DNA from: Phialophora verrucosa
Lineage: Eukaryota > Ascomycota > Eurotiomycetes > Chaetothyriales > Herpotrichiellaceae
Assembly: GCA_002099365.1 (NCBI GenBank)
Contig: MSED01000010.1
Span: forward strand, 496,001 to 560,000
Direction of reading: 5' to 3'
DNA length: 64,000 bases
Shown: positions 1 to 10,010 of the stretch, one piece after another
How positions within the stretch are numbered: the stretch's first letter is position 1
How the letters are laid out: each line of letters starts with the position of its first letter
Position numbers and translations under genes: made by a program
Notes under the pieces: generated by a model
Databases searched by the model: none
What the model was told of the DNA's origin: nothing
The model's input: the letters and a program-made list of their open reading frames with translations, nothing else

Positions 1-469
1 ATGGTCCTTGATAGGGCAACTTCATTCTCACCTGGCTCAAAGCCCAATCAGCGGCCTATTCTCCCAGCGGCGCCACTGTAATTCTGAGCCGCTGGACAAT
101 GAACACCAGCAAGCATTCGAACGCCTCGAGTCCTTGAATACTCTCTCAAGTGCTCCTCTCGAGGTACGGACTGCACGTGCTGAAGCTATCCGCTCACTTC
201 GTAGCTGGTTCTCCACCACATCCGGATGTCCCTCTACATGGCTACATCTGGTATATTGGCCGTCCTCGCTCCCGGAAGAATACATGTCGCTTTTGAAGGA
301 GAATGACCCCATCTCCCTGGTGATCCTTTGCCATTGGTCCGTGGGAATCGGCCGTGCATCCCACAAATGGTTTCTGGCTGGATGGGCAAAGCAGACTATT
401 GACCTCGCTGTGCGATTGCTGGGACCGGAATGGCATCCCGCGCTCGAATGGCCGACAAAAATGAGATAG
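1..469 (+). CDS. Fungal-specific transcription factor, C-terminal fragment
   Basis: The reading frame is open from the left edge and stops at 467-469, so only about 155 C-terminal residues are present. The fragment looks like the end of the fungal-specific (Upc2-like) regulator class. A tryptophan/proline stretch (residues LVYWPSSLPEEYMSLL) is followed by a helix with the pattern SLVILCHWSVGIGRASHKW, then the closing motif LLGPEWHPALEWP. Members of this class regulate transcription in the nucleus and usually have an N-terminal Zn2Cys6 cluster, which would lie outside the window. The gene is convergent with NUP120. I infer the family from the pattern only; the target genes cannot be told. Confidence 0.7.
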   Translation, partial: WSLIGQLHSHLAQSPISGLFSQRRHCNSEPLDNEHQQAFERLESLNTLSSAPLEVRTARAEAIRSLRSWFSTTSGCPSTWLHLVYWPSSLPEEYMSLLKENDPISLVILCHWSVGIGRASHKWFLAGWAKQTIDLAVRLLGPEWHPALEWPTKMR

Positions 470-1001
470 AGCTTGGGACGTTTGGAATACAGCTGTCAAG
501 TGGCCATTAAAACCCAGCGAGGCCGTCCCCGCTCGGTCCTTGGGGCGTCATGGTCGGGATAGTGCAGTCAAAGCCACCCGTCGTTTTCCAAGAGTTGGAC
601 GGATCCCTTCCTGTCTCTAAAAGGGGAACTGTTTCTGGTTCCCACTGATGGTTGCATGGTTGGCGTGCGAAGGTAATATATTAGTCAATCTGGGAGACGA
701 TCGACGGAGGATGGGGGGACTAGACGAACATTCCTGGGCTGTACTCTCGGGCAAGGCACGCATCTGGTAGCTCGAGGACGGCAATACTCAACGAGACTAG
801 TTCGAGCTTTTTCATTGCAACAGTTGTCACTTGGCCGTTAGCTTATACAACCCGTCCTACATAGCTTTTGCCGCTCACTATCCCCCTGAACTCCTTGCTG
901 CCCGGTCATGCTTGCATAGCGTCGCACTACAAGTCCTCCCTGTTGAAGAGACAGCGACAGTGAGTGTATTGTTCTACATGTGGCTGATGCTCAAGAATTT
1001 C
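470..1001. other. Intergenic, between convergent genes
   Basis: About 530 bp between the ends of the transcription-factor fragment and NUP120, presumably holding both 3' UTRs. The only ORF beginning here (from 831) runs antisense into NUP120 and has no recognisable protein. I see no RNA gene or repeat. Confidence 0.6.
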
Positions 1002-4000
1002 TTAGAATTCCATCGCGTCACCTCCAGTCCCATTTCTTGACGAAACTTTAGACAAATCCAATCTTGATTGACTTGGATCCGCTGTTGTGTCATCGCCATC
1101 CTCGTCGTCGTCGTCTTCTTCACCATCAAGTTCAAAGTCGAAATCTCCACGTTCAATCCGGCTGCACTTGTCCAGGACCGCTTGATATTCCTTCCTCAAG
1201 TCATCAAGCGTGATGACCACGCGGCGGCGCTTCTTCATCTGCAAATCATGGCTTTCACCCCGAGTATCCGCATGGTCTTCGCCATTCAGGCCACTCGCAT
1301 TGGCCTTCTGGTCCTCGATTTCCACGATGATGTATGCTTCCTCCGGCGCCACACAGGCCATCAGATTTATCAGTGCAAGCAAGATGTGTCTTAGCGCCGT
1401 ACCTCGGGGATCGTGTCTCGCTCGGCCCGATTTCCGGATCGCCTTCAGCCGATCATACAGCACGGTCACCGCGCGCCGATAGTCCTTTTGCGAAAGACTA
1501 ACGGCGTGCAGGATGGATAGGTAGTCCAATTTACTGTCGTCGGACGCCCAGACGGACGGCGCGGATTGGTTCTTCGACAGTGAAATCAGGTGTTGGTCCA
1601 AGTGGCGTGCCAAATGTGGATACATAGCCCATGGCAGAGACTGCAATGTTTGAACTGCGCCTTCAGGTCCTGAGGCAGAGCTATCGGGGTTCAGTATGGC
1701 GTCAACAAGAGCGGTGACAGAGGGACGCTGCAAGGCGGGATCGGGTAGCTGCACGAGCGCCGCATAGGCCTTCTCATATCTCGACAGTTTGAGCTCTGCG
1801 TTGAACAACCGGGATATTATTTCGGTCCGGAAGTTGGGACTAGGTTCCTTTTGACCAGACGGTAGTGCTTCAAGAGCTAGGTGTGCGAATTGAGCTGCTT
1901 CGTTGTATGCCTTGGCAGTCTCGAAGAGCGTCATGACGTGGACCAGGTACCTGGGAATACCGTTGTTGAAGCACTCCGCCTCAATCATGGAAAGTAGCCC
2001 CGCCGACAAAGCCACAAGATTGCCGACCGCCTTGCCGCATGCAAGACCATACGAGGCCTTGCGAAAGTAATATGCAGCCACGTCGTACTCTCCCTTAGAG
2101 ACCATCAAACGCCCCTTAACATAACTTGACCAGGACGTTGAAGGCTGATATCTCAAAAAGTCTGTCGCGAAATCGAGCTCCCCTTGCTTGAGAAGGTCGC
2201 ATTGAAGGAAAACAGGACCTTCTTCTGGGTCAAGAGTGTCTTTCCCAGAAGCCCAATCATCAATCTCCGAGATTTGATCCGTGATGAGATACATTAATGG
2301 CTTGTCGACGGCGGGTTGTGGTCGGACTGCTTTGCTCAACGTATCCTCGAATATTGACACTAGTCTTTTGTCCTCAGAAGTCGCCTTCGACCGTTGACGA
2401 GCAACATTAGGGTGTCCGTCAGTGCCCAGGATCTCCAGTGGCACCAATCGTGAGTGCGATGCTAGCCAGAGATTCCGTTCGCAGAGGCGTAGAAGAGGAA
2501 CTATCTGATCGTACAGTTCGGAAGCATCGAAGACTGCGGACTTGGCGTCCTCCTGGCTCAGTTCGCCCTCGACGAAAATTGCCAGTGCTAGAAGGTCCAC
2601 GAGGAGGCGTCGCTGCGCGGAAAGGAAGTCTAGTACACCGGCTGACAAAAGTAGGTTTCCGAATAAAGTGTTGCGTAAGGCGCTCTTCGACTTCTTGCTC
2701 TTGTAGACGAGCAGCTCCAGCAGTCCCAGGAATAGTTCGCTATTCAGGCCAGAGATGCCTCCAAGTGAGGCAAGGTCCGACTCTAGCATCTCGAAAACAT
2801 CATTCGACACCGCGTCGCCAAATCCGACACTGTCATAGATATGCGAAAGCCGAGCAGGAGTAATATGCTCGCCGCCAACCCACAGCTCCTCTGTGATCAC
2901 AAGTGCAAGCTCCTGAGCAAGATCTGCAGGAAACGCTTCGCTGAATCTCCGAGCTGCGGAACACAGCACAGCAAGCTCGACAAACGGTTCTCCATCTTCT
3001 GCGCTGACCTTCCGATGAGGCCATGATCGGGCAGCAACCTCTTCGAGATCCTTGACGTCGGCGATGACGTTCTGCTGCAGCAACTCGATCTTGCTGCATT
3101 CCCTCACCGCGCAGCATTTGTCCGCCAACGCAATCCACACCATTTCACTGAAGGCATCGTAGGCCAAGGCAAGGGGAGCGTTCCTGCTTTGATTGACATT
3201 TTCTGCAATCCTGTAGAAACTACGCCACTGGGCATCGGTGTCTAACCCGAACCGATCGAAATCCATGTCTGACTCTCCATATTTCCGAAGGGAGACATTA
3301 GCTGCGATGGTTGAAGATAGACGCTGGCGTAACGGCAGCGATTTCTGTGAGCTTGTCGGTTTCACTGCCGTAGCTTGCTCAAACAAGGACAACGCTGTCT
3401 CCAGGGCCGTGTCTGAATATCGTCCCGGGTGGAACAGGAAGTCAAGCCACTTTGAAGCCGCATCGTCCTGCCCGCCTTTCCCAAATTCAGGGGGTGGGCT
3501 CTTGGCAGACGCTGTTGGATTGCACTTGACCCAGTTGGCCTCTTTCCACGAGCTTGCAATGCTCCCGAATTCGAGTTGACAGTTGTAAAGCTGATGGTAG
3601 TTGTGATTTCGCCAGAGCACCCACAGCTGAGAAAGCTTGAATTCAGTCCCTGGGTCGAGCTTGAATCCGATCATCGACCAGACGGTGTTCCCTGTCTCAT
3701 CTGGGTCTGGAGGGGTTAATGTCACCGTGGGATACTTGTCCTCAATCGAGAGCGAGTTTGTCGAGCTTCCAGTAATGTCCCAGAATTTGAACTGTCCTCC
3801 CTTTCGCGAGCTGAACGTCAGGACCGTAGGGTAGTTCTGCGAGGGCCTCTCTTTGAATAGCTGTATCAGCGCGTTTTCCGCCGGGTTGATGTGGGTTCTG
3901 TCATTTGCATCTCTTGTCAAACCTAGCAAGTCCTTCGTGGCCAAGATTTTACCATGCTCCAAGTCCCAAATCCTTAGTGTGTGGTTGAGGCAAACAGTGA

Positions 4001-4799
4001 AGAGCAGATCGCCATCCTCATTTCTCGACAAGGCCATGGCCTGAGCGGTTCTGGGGTCCAGTTGCGTCGAGCCATATTCGACCATGTGTGCTCCGCGGCC
4101 GACAAGTCCTCGAATGGACGCACCCCATGAGCGGTCATCGTAATTGGTTTGTTGCCAAGTATCTTGGACAGAATCTCGTCTCAGCCTCTGTATTCTTCCA
4201 CCTGCAAACGATATGAAGACATCCAGTGGACTGCTGGCGTAGATGCGGTGTACTGTGTCAATGCTCAAGGTTGAGCTTTCCATAGGCTGGCACCATTGAC
4301 TGAGATTCTCATCCTGAAGGATCTGAGCGTTGCGAAACGCGTTCGTGGGTATGCAGAGGTTGAAGATCTCGTTTTTGAGGGTGCAAACGAAGGCATAGAT
4401 TTCCTCGCTGTTGTTGAGGTCTGCAAATGCGACTCCGCAACGCGCAATCTGATCCTGGAACTCGAATCGAAGAGTGAGGTATGCCTCTTTCGTATCGCCC
4501 TCGCTCCTGGCAAAGTCCGCGCATTGCAACTCCAGGACCTTCCCATTATTCACCACTTTCCAATAGAACGTCCTCGGGTAGGTCTTGGACTCTCGGAAAT
4601 AGATGGAGCTCTGAGAGGCAAGGATGTGAGAAGAATATGTCTGCTCGTCTTTGGTGAAGGCTTTGCCATCACCAGGTTTCTTGGAGGAAAATTTGGACCT
4701 GTCATAGGAGCCATTTGCTCTCGGAATTTGTAGGTTCACCACTGACGCTGGGGTGGCAGGTGTCACCTGGAAGGCGGTCTCAGTGTAGAGATTGAGCAT
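1002..4799 (-). CDS. NUP120: Nucleoporin Nup120/Nup160
   Basis: A single uninterrupted 1265-codon frame. Nup120 is a scaffold subunit of the Y-shaped (Nup84/Nup107) nuclear pore subcomplex, which shapes the pore and supports mRNA export. The N-terminal half has the beta-propeller pattern of the family, including a WD-like strand (TLRIWDLEHGK, near residue 280). The C-terminal half is alpha-helical. The tail holds a basic patch (KKRRRVVITLDDLRKEYQ) followed by an acidic run near residue 1225, typical of filamentous-fungal copies. The length fits the family. The start at 4799 is the first ATG before the conserved N-terminus. The upstream neighbour is a decayed methyltransferase. Identification is by overall pattern; a profile search would settle it. 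Confidence 0.85.
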   Translation of the reverse strand: MLNLYTETAFQVTPATPASVVNLQIPRANGSYDRSKFSSKKPGDGKAFTKDEQTYSSHILASQSSIYFRESKTYPRTFYWKVVNNGKVLELQCADFARSEGDTKEAYLTLRFEFQDQIARCGVAFADLNNSEEIYAFVCTLKNEIFNLCIPTNAFRNAQILQDENLSQWCQPMESSTLSIDTVHRIYASSPLDVFISFAGGRIQRLRRDSVQDTWQQTNYDDRSWGASIRGLVGRGAHMVEYGSTQLDPRTAQAMALSRNEDGDLLFTVCLNHTLRIWDLEHGKILATKDLLGLTRDANDRTHINPAENALIQLFKERPSQNYPTVLTFSSRKGGQFKFWDITGSSTNSLSIEDKYPTVTLTPPDPDETGNTVWSMIGFKLDPGTEFKLSQLWVLWRNHNYHQLYNCQLEFGSIASSWKEANWVKCNPTASAKSPPPEFGKGGQDDAASKWLDFLFHPGRYSDTALETALSLFEQATAVKPTSSQKSLPLRQRLSSTIAANVSLRKYGESDMDFDRFGLDTDAQWRSFYRIAENVNQSRNAPLALAYDAFSEMVWIALADKCCAVRECSKIELLQQNVIADVKDLEEVAARSWPHRKVSAEDGEPFVELAVLCSAARRFSEAFPADLAQELALVITEELWVGGEHITPARLSHIYDSVGFGDAVSNDVFEMLESDLASLGGISGLNSELFLGLLELLVYKSKKSKSALRNTLFGNLLLSAGVLDFLSAQRRLLVDLLALAIFVEGELSQEDAKSAVFDASELYDQIVPLLRLCERNLWLASHSRLVPLEILGTDGHPNVARQRSKATSEDKRLVSIFEDTLSKAVRPQPAVDKPLMYLITDQISEIDDWASGKDTLDPEEGPVFLQCDLLKQGELDFATDFLRYQPSTSWSSYVKGRLMVSKGEYDVAAYYFRKASYGLACGKAVGNLVALSAGLLSMIEAECFNNGIPRYLVHVMTLFETAKAYNEAAQFAHLALEALPSGQKEPSPNFRTEIISRLFNAELKLSRYEKAYAALVQLPDPALQRPSVTALVDAILNPDSSASGPEGAVQTLQSLPWAMYPHLARHLDQHLISLSKNQSAPSVWASDDSKLDYLSILHAVSLSQKDYRRAVTVLYDRLKAIRKSGRARHDPRGTALRHILLALINLMACVAPEEAYIIVEIEDQKANASGLNGEDHADTRGESHDLQMKKRRRVVITLDDLRKEYQAVLDKCSRIERGDFDFELDGEEDDDDEDGDDTTADPSQSRLDLSKVSSRNGTGGDAMEF

Positions 4800-5061
4800 G
4801 GTTGAGAGCGGCGTATGGATCGCATCAGGTCAAGAGTCATTCGGGCGGAGAGGTAATGGTACGGTCGAGTTCATGACAGTGTTGATCCGAATTGTAGTTT
4901 GGAAGAATCTTGAATGCTGGCTGCGACGCGACTTTTGGGCAAATCGCGCTCACTTCTAAAGGCCAAGACCTCACCCCGGATTGGGACAGAAGTGACGCCG
5001 CCCTGTGCTCACCCCCAGCTCCTCTCCTCTCACAAGCCGGTCATGTCTACGCCGTATGTAC
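4800..5061. promoter_or_regulatory. NUP120 upstream region
   Basis: Sequence between the NUP120 start and the methyltransferase relic. It must contain the NUP120 promoter. I recognise no specific site. Confidence 0.35.
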
Positions 5062-5283
5062 ATGGCGCAAAATGTCTACGACACCGGCCCTTCTTAAGGA
5101 ATACACGCAACCTCCACGCCCTCTGCACGGACTCGCGGGCCTGAATGGCCCACATTGAGAAAGCTGGCCGGCACAATCAAAGACGCCCAAATCCTCGATC
5201 TCGGCTGCGGCTTCGGTCGGTTCTCTCGGTGCGCCTCGATGGATGGCCAAGCCCGCTCAGTTCATGGGATGGACTGGAGTTGA
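5062..5283 (+). pseudogene. Decayed class I SAM methyltransferase
   Basis: From the ATG at 5062 the frame reads MAQNVYD, then hits TAA at 5095-5097. It continues in the same frame through GPEWPTLRKLAG into a clear SAM-binding motif I (ILDLGCGFGRFSR), then SVHGMDWS and TGA at 5281-5283. The start, the EWPTLR segment, motif I and the GMD acidic loop are laid out as in small type-11 methyltransferases. The rest of the roughly 240-residue fold cannot be followed downstream. It is therefore a remnant with at least one premature stop and a lost C-terminal half. The original substrate is unknown. Confidence 0.6.
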
Positions 5284-6269
5284 GGACAAATTGGAATGAG
5301 GGAGGCTCCTATTGCACAACTAGGTCATGGAATGCTTTAGCTGAGTCCTCAAAGACAGCTCACGTGCTGACTGAAGGAAGAACCTGATTGTGCTCGCTAT
5401 TCAAATGTCGTACTTACAGTCACACAACGAAAGCACTTTACTGTTGGTGCAAGTAACCGGCCCCAGTTATCCCCTTGTTCACCCTACCAACTGGAGCTGA
5501 TAAAGAGCCTTTGGCTCTTGATATGAAAGGCTTGTCAATGGAAGACAACGCTAGTAGTCCTTACTACTTCGGCCGAAATATCTGATCGGGGATTTAGCAA
5601 TCTACCTGATCCGCCTCCTCGTCACAGCCCTGACACGAGGCAAATAGACCTCGTTAGAAATCCTCGACCCCTCACGCTTCCACCTGCACGGCGGTGTAAT
5701 TCCAGGCCACGACGCTATCTGTGTTGTCGAGAAAGTCTTGACCGTCCTCGAAATCGCAAGTCGAACCGATATTCTTGCCGGACTAGGAAAATAGGGGCGC
5801 TGCTGGACGTTGATCGTGACAACGCCGCCGCCAAGTACACCCTCGTGAAGGAGTCGGAACTCAGCATTACGCCGAAGAACCCAATCCCAATGAATTCTCT
5901 GACGAAAGTGGGACAGAAGCCTCGCAACATTCTCCCTCTCACGGGTGAACCTGTACCAAGCGCTCTCTACGCACGGAAACTTCTCCTTTTCCACAAAATG
6001 CCACCAATGCCGCCAAATTCGGCGAAAAGAATCTCCATCCTGAGCGCGACCTCCTCACCCTCAAACCCACAAATGGCATCCAACTTCAGCGAGATTGCAA
6101 GAGCAAGATGGGGGAAGGTGAAAGAGAATGTGCATAGTGAGGGAGCGTCTGAACAGGAAGAGGGACAGGAGGGGATGGAAATTACCGAGACGAGAGGCGC
6201 GAATGGCATCTGACGCTATCGGTGTCTCAATCGTCAGCACGCAACCTCCTATCGATGTCCATGCGCCTG

Positions 6270-6275
6270 CCTCGG
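6270..6275 (+). promoter_or_regulatory. CCTCGG site, candidate Far/Ctf1 operator
   Basis: Exact CCTCGG 285 bp upstream of the start of the multifunctional beta-oxidation gene. CCTCGG is the core reported for Aspergillus FarA/FarB and Fusarium CTF1. Binding here is inferred. Confidence 0.5.
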
Positions 6276-6411
6276 TCTAAAGCAGTGCTCGGATGTCACC
6301 ATCAACAGCATGAATGAGTTGCAAATGGTGCTTGAGTCTCACTAACAGCCAAGCGCTCCCGGTATGTCCAATATTTGCGCACCGTTTCCCCTCCGGCTAT
6401 TATCGTCGGCA

Positions 6412-6417
6412 CCTCGG
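6412..6417 (+). promoter_or_regulatory. CCTCGG site, candidate Far/Ctf1 operator
   Basis: Second exact CCTCGG upstream of the multifunctional enzyme, about 140 bp before its ATG. Confidence 0.5.
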
Positions 6418-6554
6418 TCCCTTTTTAACGTCCGTTTGGACGCCTGCTCTCAACTTTCATTCCCGGCCAGCACTATGAATGTCACATTTCCGCAGCAATT
6501 GCACCAGGGATTGCGTTCAAATTCTCCTTTCTATCGCGCGCGTCATCAGCAATC

Positions 6555-9403
6555 ATGGTGCAAAACTTGCGATTCGAGCGTCAGACCGTGGTGGTCACGG
6601 GAGCAGGAGCTGGCCTTGGCAAAGCATATGCCCTGTTCTTTGCATCCAGGGGTGCAAACGTCGTGGTCAATGACTTAGGCGGCGATATCAAAGGTGCTGG
6701 TGCTGGCACAAAGGTGTGACCAATGTTCTACTTTGTGAGCGTATAATACTAACCTACCACCACAGGCGGCAGACCTGGTAGTCGACGAGATCAGGGCAGC
6801 CGGTGGAAAGGCTGTCGCTAATTATGACAATGTTATTGATGGCGAGAAAATCATACAGACCGCCATTGATGCTTTCGGTCGCATTGATGTTCTCATCAAC
6901 AATGCCGGTATCCTTCGCGACATCAGCTTCAAGAACATGAAGGACACTGACTGGGATCTCATCACCGCTGTCCACGTTACTGGTCCCTACAGAACAACGC
7001 GTGCTGCCTGGCCATATTTCAAAAAGCAAAAGTATGGACGTGTGATTAATACCACATCTCCTGCAGGCTTATATGGCAATTTCGGTCAAAGCAACTATGC
7101 AGCTGCCAAGCTTGCCCTCGTAGGGTTCACAGAAACTTTGGCAAAGGAGGGTGCGAAATACAATATCCATTCCAATATCATCGCTCCACAAGCTGGAAGT
7201 CGATTGACTGCGACGGTCCTACCTCCCGAAGTTCTCGCACAACTGAAGCCTGAATTCGTAACTCCTCTTGTTGCAGTCCTCGTCCACTCCTCGAACAAAG
7301 AGAACGGCTCCATTTTCGAAGTCGGTGGTGGATACATGGCAAAGGTCAGATGGGAGCGGGCAGCCGGTCTCTTGCTTAAGCCCGACCATACCTATACGCC
7401 TTCTGCTATCCTCAAAGGGTGGTCTCAAGTCAATGACTTCTCGAGGCCGGACCATACCCAACTCCCTATAAATATGGTGGAGAAGTTAGAGCAGTCGTTC
7501 AAGCTCCCACCCAATGAACAAGGCGCACAAATTCGATTTGATGACAAAGTCGTTCTGATTACCGGTGCTGGTGCTGGGTATGTCCATCATGCCACAATAG
7601 CTATACATCTGCTGACATATACCCTAGGCTCGGTCGAGCATACGCTTTGGCGTTCGCGAAACTTGGTGCCAAGGTCGTTGTAAACGACCTCGCCAACCCG
7701 GACGCCGTCGTGAATGAGATCAAAGCCGCAGGAGGTCAGGCTGTGTCCAATAAGGCTTCGGTCGAAGATGGCGATGCCGTCGTGAAGACTGCCATCGATA
7801 CCTGGGGCAGAATCGATATCCTCATCAACAACGCAGGGATTCTCAGAGATAAAGCGTTTGCTAACATGACTGATGATCAATGGCACGTCATCATGAACGT
7901 GCACCTTCGGGGCACTTACAAAGTGACAAAAGCAGCGTGGCCGTATATGCTCAAGCAAAAGTACGGAAGAATTATAAATACCACCAGCACATCTGGAGTG
8001 TATGGTAATTTCGGACAGTCTAACTACGCTGCAGCCGTAAGTATACCTTCCTCCGATTCAAGCTCGCATCTAACATAAACTAGAAAGCCGGTATACTCGG
8101 GTTCTCTCAAGCCTTGGCTTTGGAAGGCCAAAAGAACAACATCTTTGTCAACACTATTGCGCCAAATGCCGGAACTCAGCTCACCAGAACTGTCCTTCCA
8201 GAACAACTTGTTCAGGCATTCAAACCCGATTACGTCGCTCCCCTTGTTCTCCTTCTATCCTCCGACAAGGTACCGAATCCACCAACTGGTCTCTTGTTTG
8301 AGGTCGGTAGCGCCTGGCAAGCCCGGACCAGATGGCAACGATCTGGCGGTCACTCGTTCCCTGTCGATACCGCTGTCACTCCCGAGGCCGTTCTTGAGCA
8401 ATGGTCTAGGATTACTAATTTCGACGACGGACGAGCCGATCACCCCCATACCATTGCGGATAGTGCGAACAAAGTCTATGGCAATCTTCAAAACAAGAGT
8501 CAGACGTCCAAAGTCGATGGAAAGAATTACCTGGCAGTTATTCAGAAGGCGAAGAAGGATGAGCTTTTGCCTACGCCGTTCAGCTGGAGCTGGAGGGACA
8601 CGATTCTATACAATCTCTCTCTCAACGCGCATAGGACGCAACTCCCTTTGGTCTTCGAGAAAGATCCGAACTTCCAGATCCTACCCACTTTCGGTGTCAT
8701 TCCATGGTACGGTGCGAGTACCAAGACACCTATGGAAGAGCTTGTTCCAAACTTCAGCACCACTAGGATCCTACACGGCGAGCAATACATGGAGATCCGA
8801 AAATTCCCAATACCTACGGCGGCAAAAGTTGCATCCTACGCACAGCTATTAGAAGTGGTCGACAAAGGAAATGCTGCTGTCGTCATACAAGGATATGAGA
8901 CCAAGGACGTTAGTACTGGAGAGGTGTTGTTCTACAATCAATCTTCTCTCTTCGTCCGAGGCTCTGGAGGATTCGGCGGCGTCCGGAACGATATCAACCG
9001 CGGCCCTGCAAGTGTTAACTACAAGCCACCAAATCGTGCACCCGACGCGGTTGTTGAAGAGAAGACAAGCGAGGACCAGGCGGCAATATATCGCCTCAAT
9101 GGCGATTATCTTCCATTGCACATTGACCCATCATTTGCAAAGAAGGGAGGCTTCAATATCCCAATTCTACATGGTCTCTGTACGTTCGGCTTCGCTGGGA
9201 AGCACGTTCTGCTGAGCTTTGGAGAATTCAAAAACATCAAAGTTCGATTTGCTGGCACTGTGCTCCCTGGAGAGACACTCGTCACAGAGATGTGGAAGGA
9301 TGGAAACCGAGTGACTTTCCAGACCAAGGTCAAAGAGACAGGCAAGCTGGCTCTCGCCAACTCAGGCGCTGAGTTGAGAGGAACGCCAAAGCCAAATTTG
9401 TAA
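6555..9403 (+). CDS. FOX2: Multifunctional beta-oxidation enzyme (MFE-2/Fox2): enoyl-CoA hydratase 2 and 3-hydroxyacyl-CoA dehydrogenase
   Basis: Catalyses the second and third steps of peroxisomal beta-oxidation through the R-hydroxy route. Predicted exons are 6555-6713, 6766-7577, 7628-8036 and 8084-9403 (introns of 52, 50 and 47 nt), giving 899 residues, the usual fungal size. Two short-chain dehydrogenase domains are visible, with TGAGAGLG at residues 15-22 and 319-326 and YxxxK at Y164/K168 and Y457/K461. The second YxxxK is assembled across intron 3. The C-terminal hydratase-2 domain has the D-x4-H pair (D801, H806) and ILHGLCTFGF. There is no SCP2 domain. The C-terminus is PNL, at best a loose peroxisomal signal. 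The ATG at 6555 directly precedes the Rossmann fold. Two CCTCGG sites lie upstream. Confidence 0.95.
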
Positions 9404-9776
9404 CGTCGACACATCTGTCTCTGTTGGTAGGCGTTAAATAGGATTTATTTCCTTGCGGCACATTACGCACCTGACAACATTTTGAATTCAACAATGTGAC
9501 CACGGATTTCGAGTTGGCGTACGGAGTCCTAACCGCCAATACGCACGAAGGTGAGCAATGTGCTTACGGATCTCGACAGGAAGTTAAATGCACAGCTTCT
9601 GTTAAGGCCTGGGGTTGATCTGTTTAGACGCCGATCGATATTAAACCAACTCTTTCTACCAAAATAGCTCCACACTGAGCGACTGGCGGTAAGCAAGACT
9701 CGATATCTCGTCCTTTGTACTCCTTGCTTGACTCTGCCAGGTGCGATGAAGCCACCAATCATCATGGGGGAAAGAC

Positions 9777-9782
9777 CCTCGG
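9777..9782 (+). promoter_or_regulatory. CCTCGG site, candidate Far/Ctf1 operator
   Basis: Exact CCTCGG about 230 bp upstream of the Fat1-like start codon. Confidence 0.45.
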
Positions 9783-9901
9783 TCGGTCGCGATTCATGAA
9801 ACCCGCGTGAGCAGCCGAACGAAACCAGCATAGGTTCTCAAGGAGGCAAGGCTCGGTATACTTCAGAGAAGGGTATTCTTGTATAGCCTGCATACACCGA
9901 C

Positions 9902-9907
9902 CCTCGG
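9902..9907 (+). promoter_or_regulatory. CCTCGG site, candidate Far/Ctf1 operator
   Basis: Exact CCTCGG about 105 bp upstream of the Fat1-like start codon. Confidence 0.45.
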
Positions 9908-9964
9908 CTGCCAGCAAATGCCATGACCTTAATACTCCCCTTCTTAATGCAATCTCCCTTCTCC

Positions 9965-9970
9965 CCGAGG
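9965..9970 (-). promoter_or_regulatory. CCGAGG site (CCTCGG on the minus strand)
   Basis: Third copy before the Fat1-like gene, about 40 bp from the ATG and in the opposite orientation to the other two. Confidence 0.4.
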
Positions 9971-10010
9971 GTAAGGCATTCTCGAGACTCGGCACCTAGT
10001 AAGACAGGAA

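Larger units (their letters stand above)
5284..6554. other. Relic-rich spacer and promoter of the beta-oxidation enzyme
   Basis: Several short ORFs on both strands (for example 5845-6213 on the plus strand) show no family I recognise. Parts may be further decayed coding sequence, because short protein-like stretches switch frame repeatedly. The last 350 bp upstream of 6555 act as the promoter of the multifunctional enzyme and contain two CCTCGG sites. Confidence 0.4.
9404..10010. promoter_or_regulatory. Spacer and promoter of the Fat1-like gene
   Basis: About 600 bp between two co-oriented beta-oxidation genes. The 240 bp before the next ATG hold three copies of CCTCGG or its complement. No gene is apparent in the spacer. 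Confidence 0.5.
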
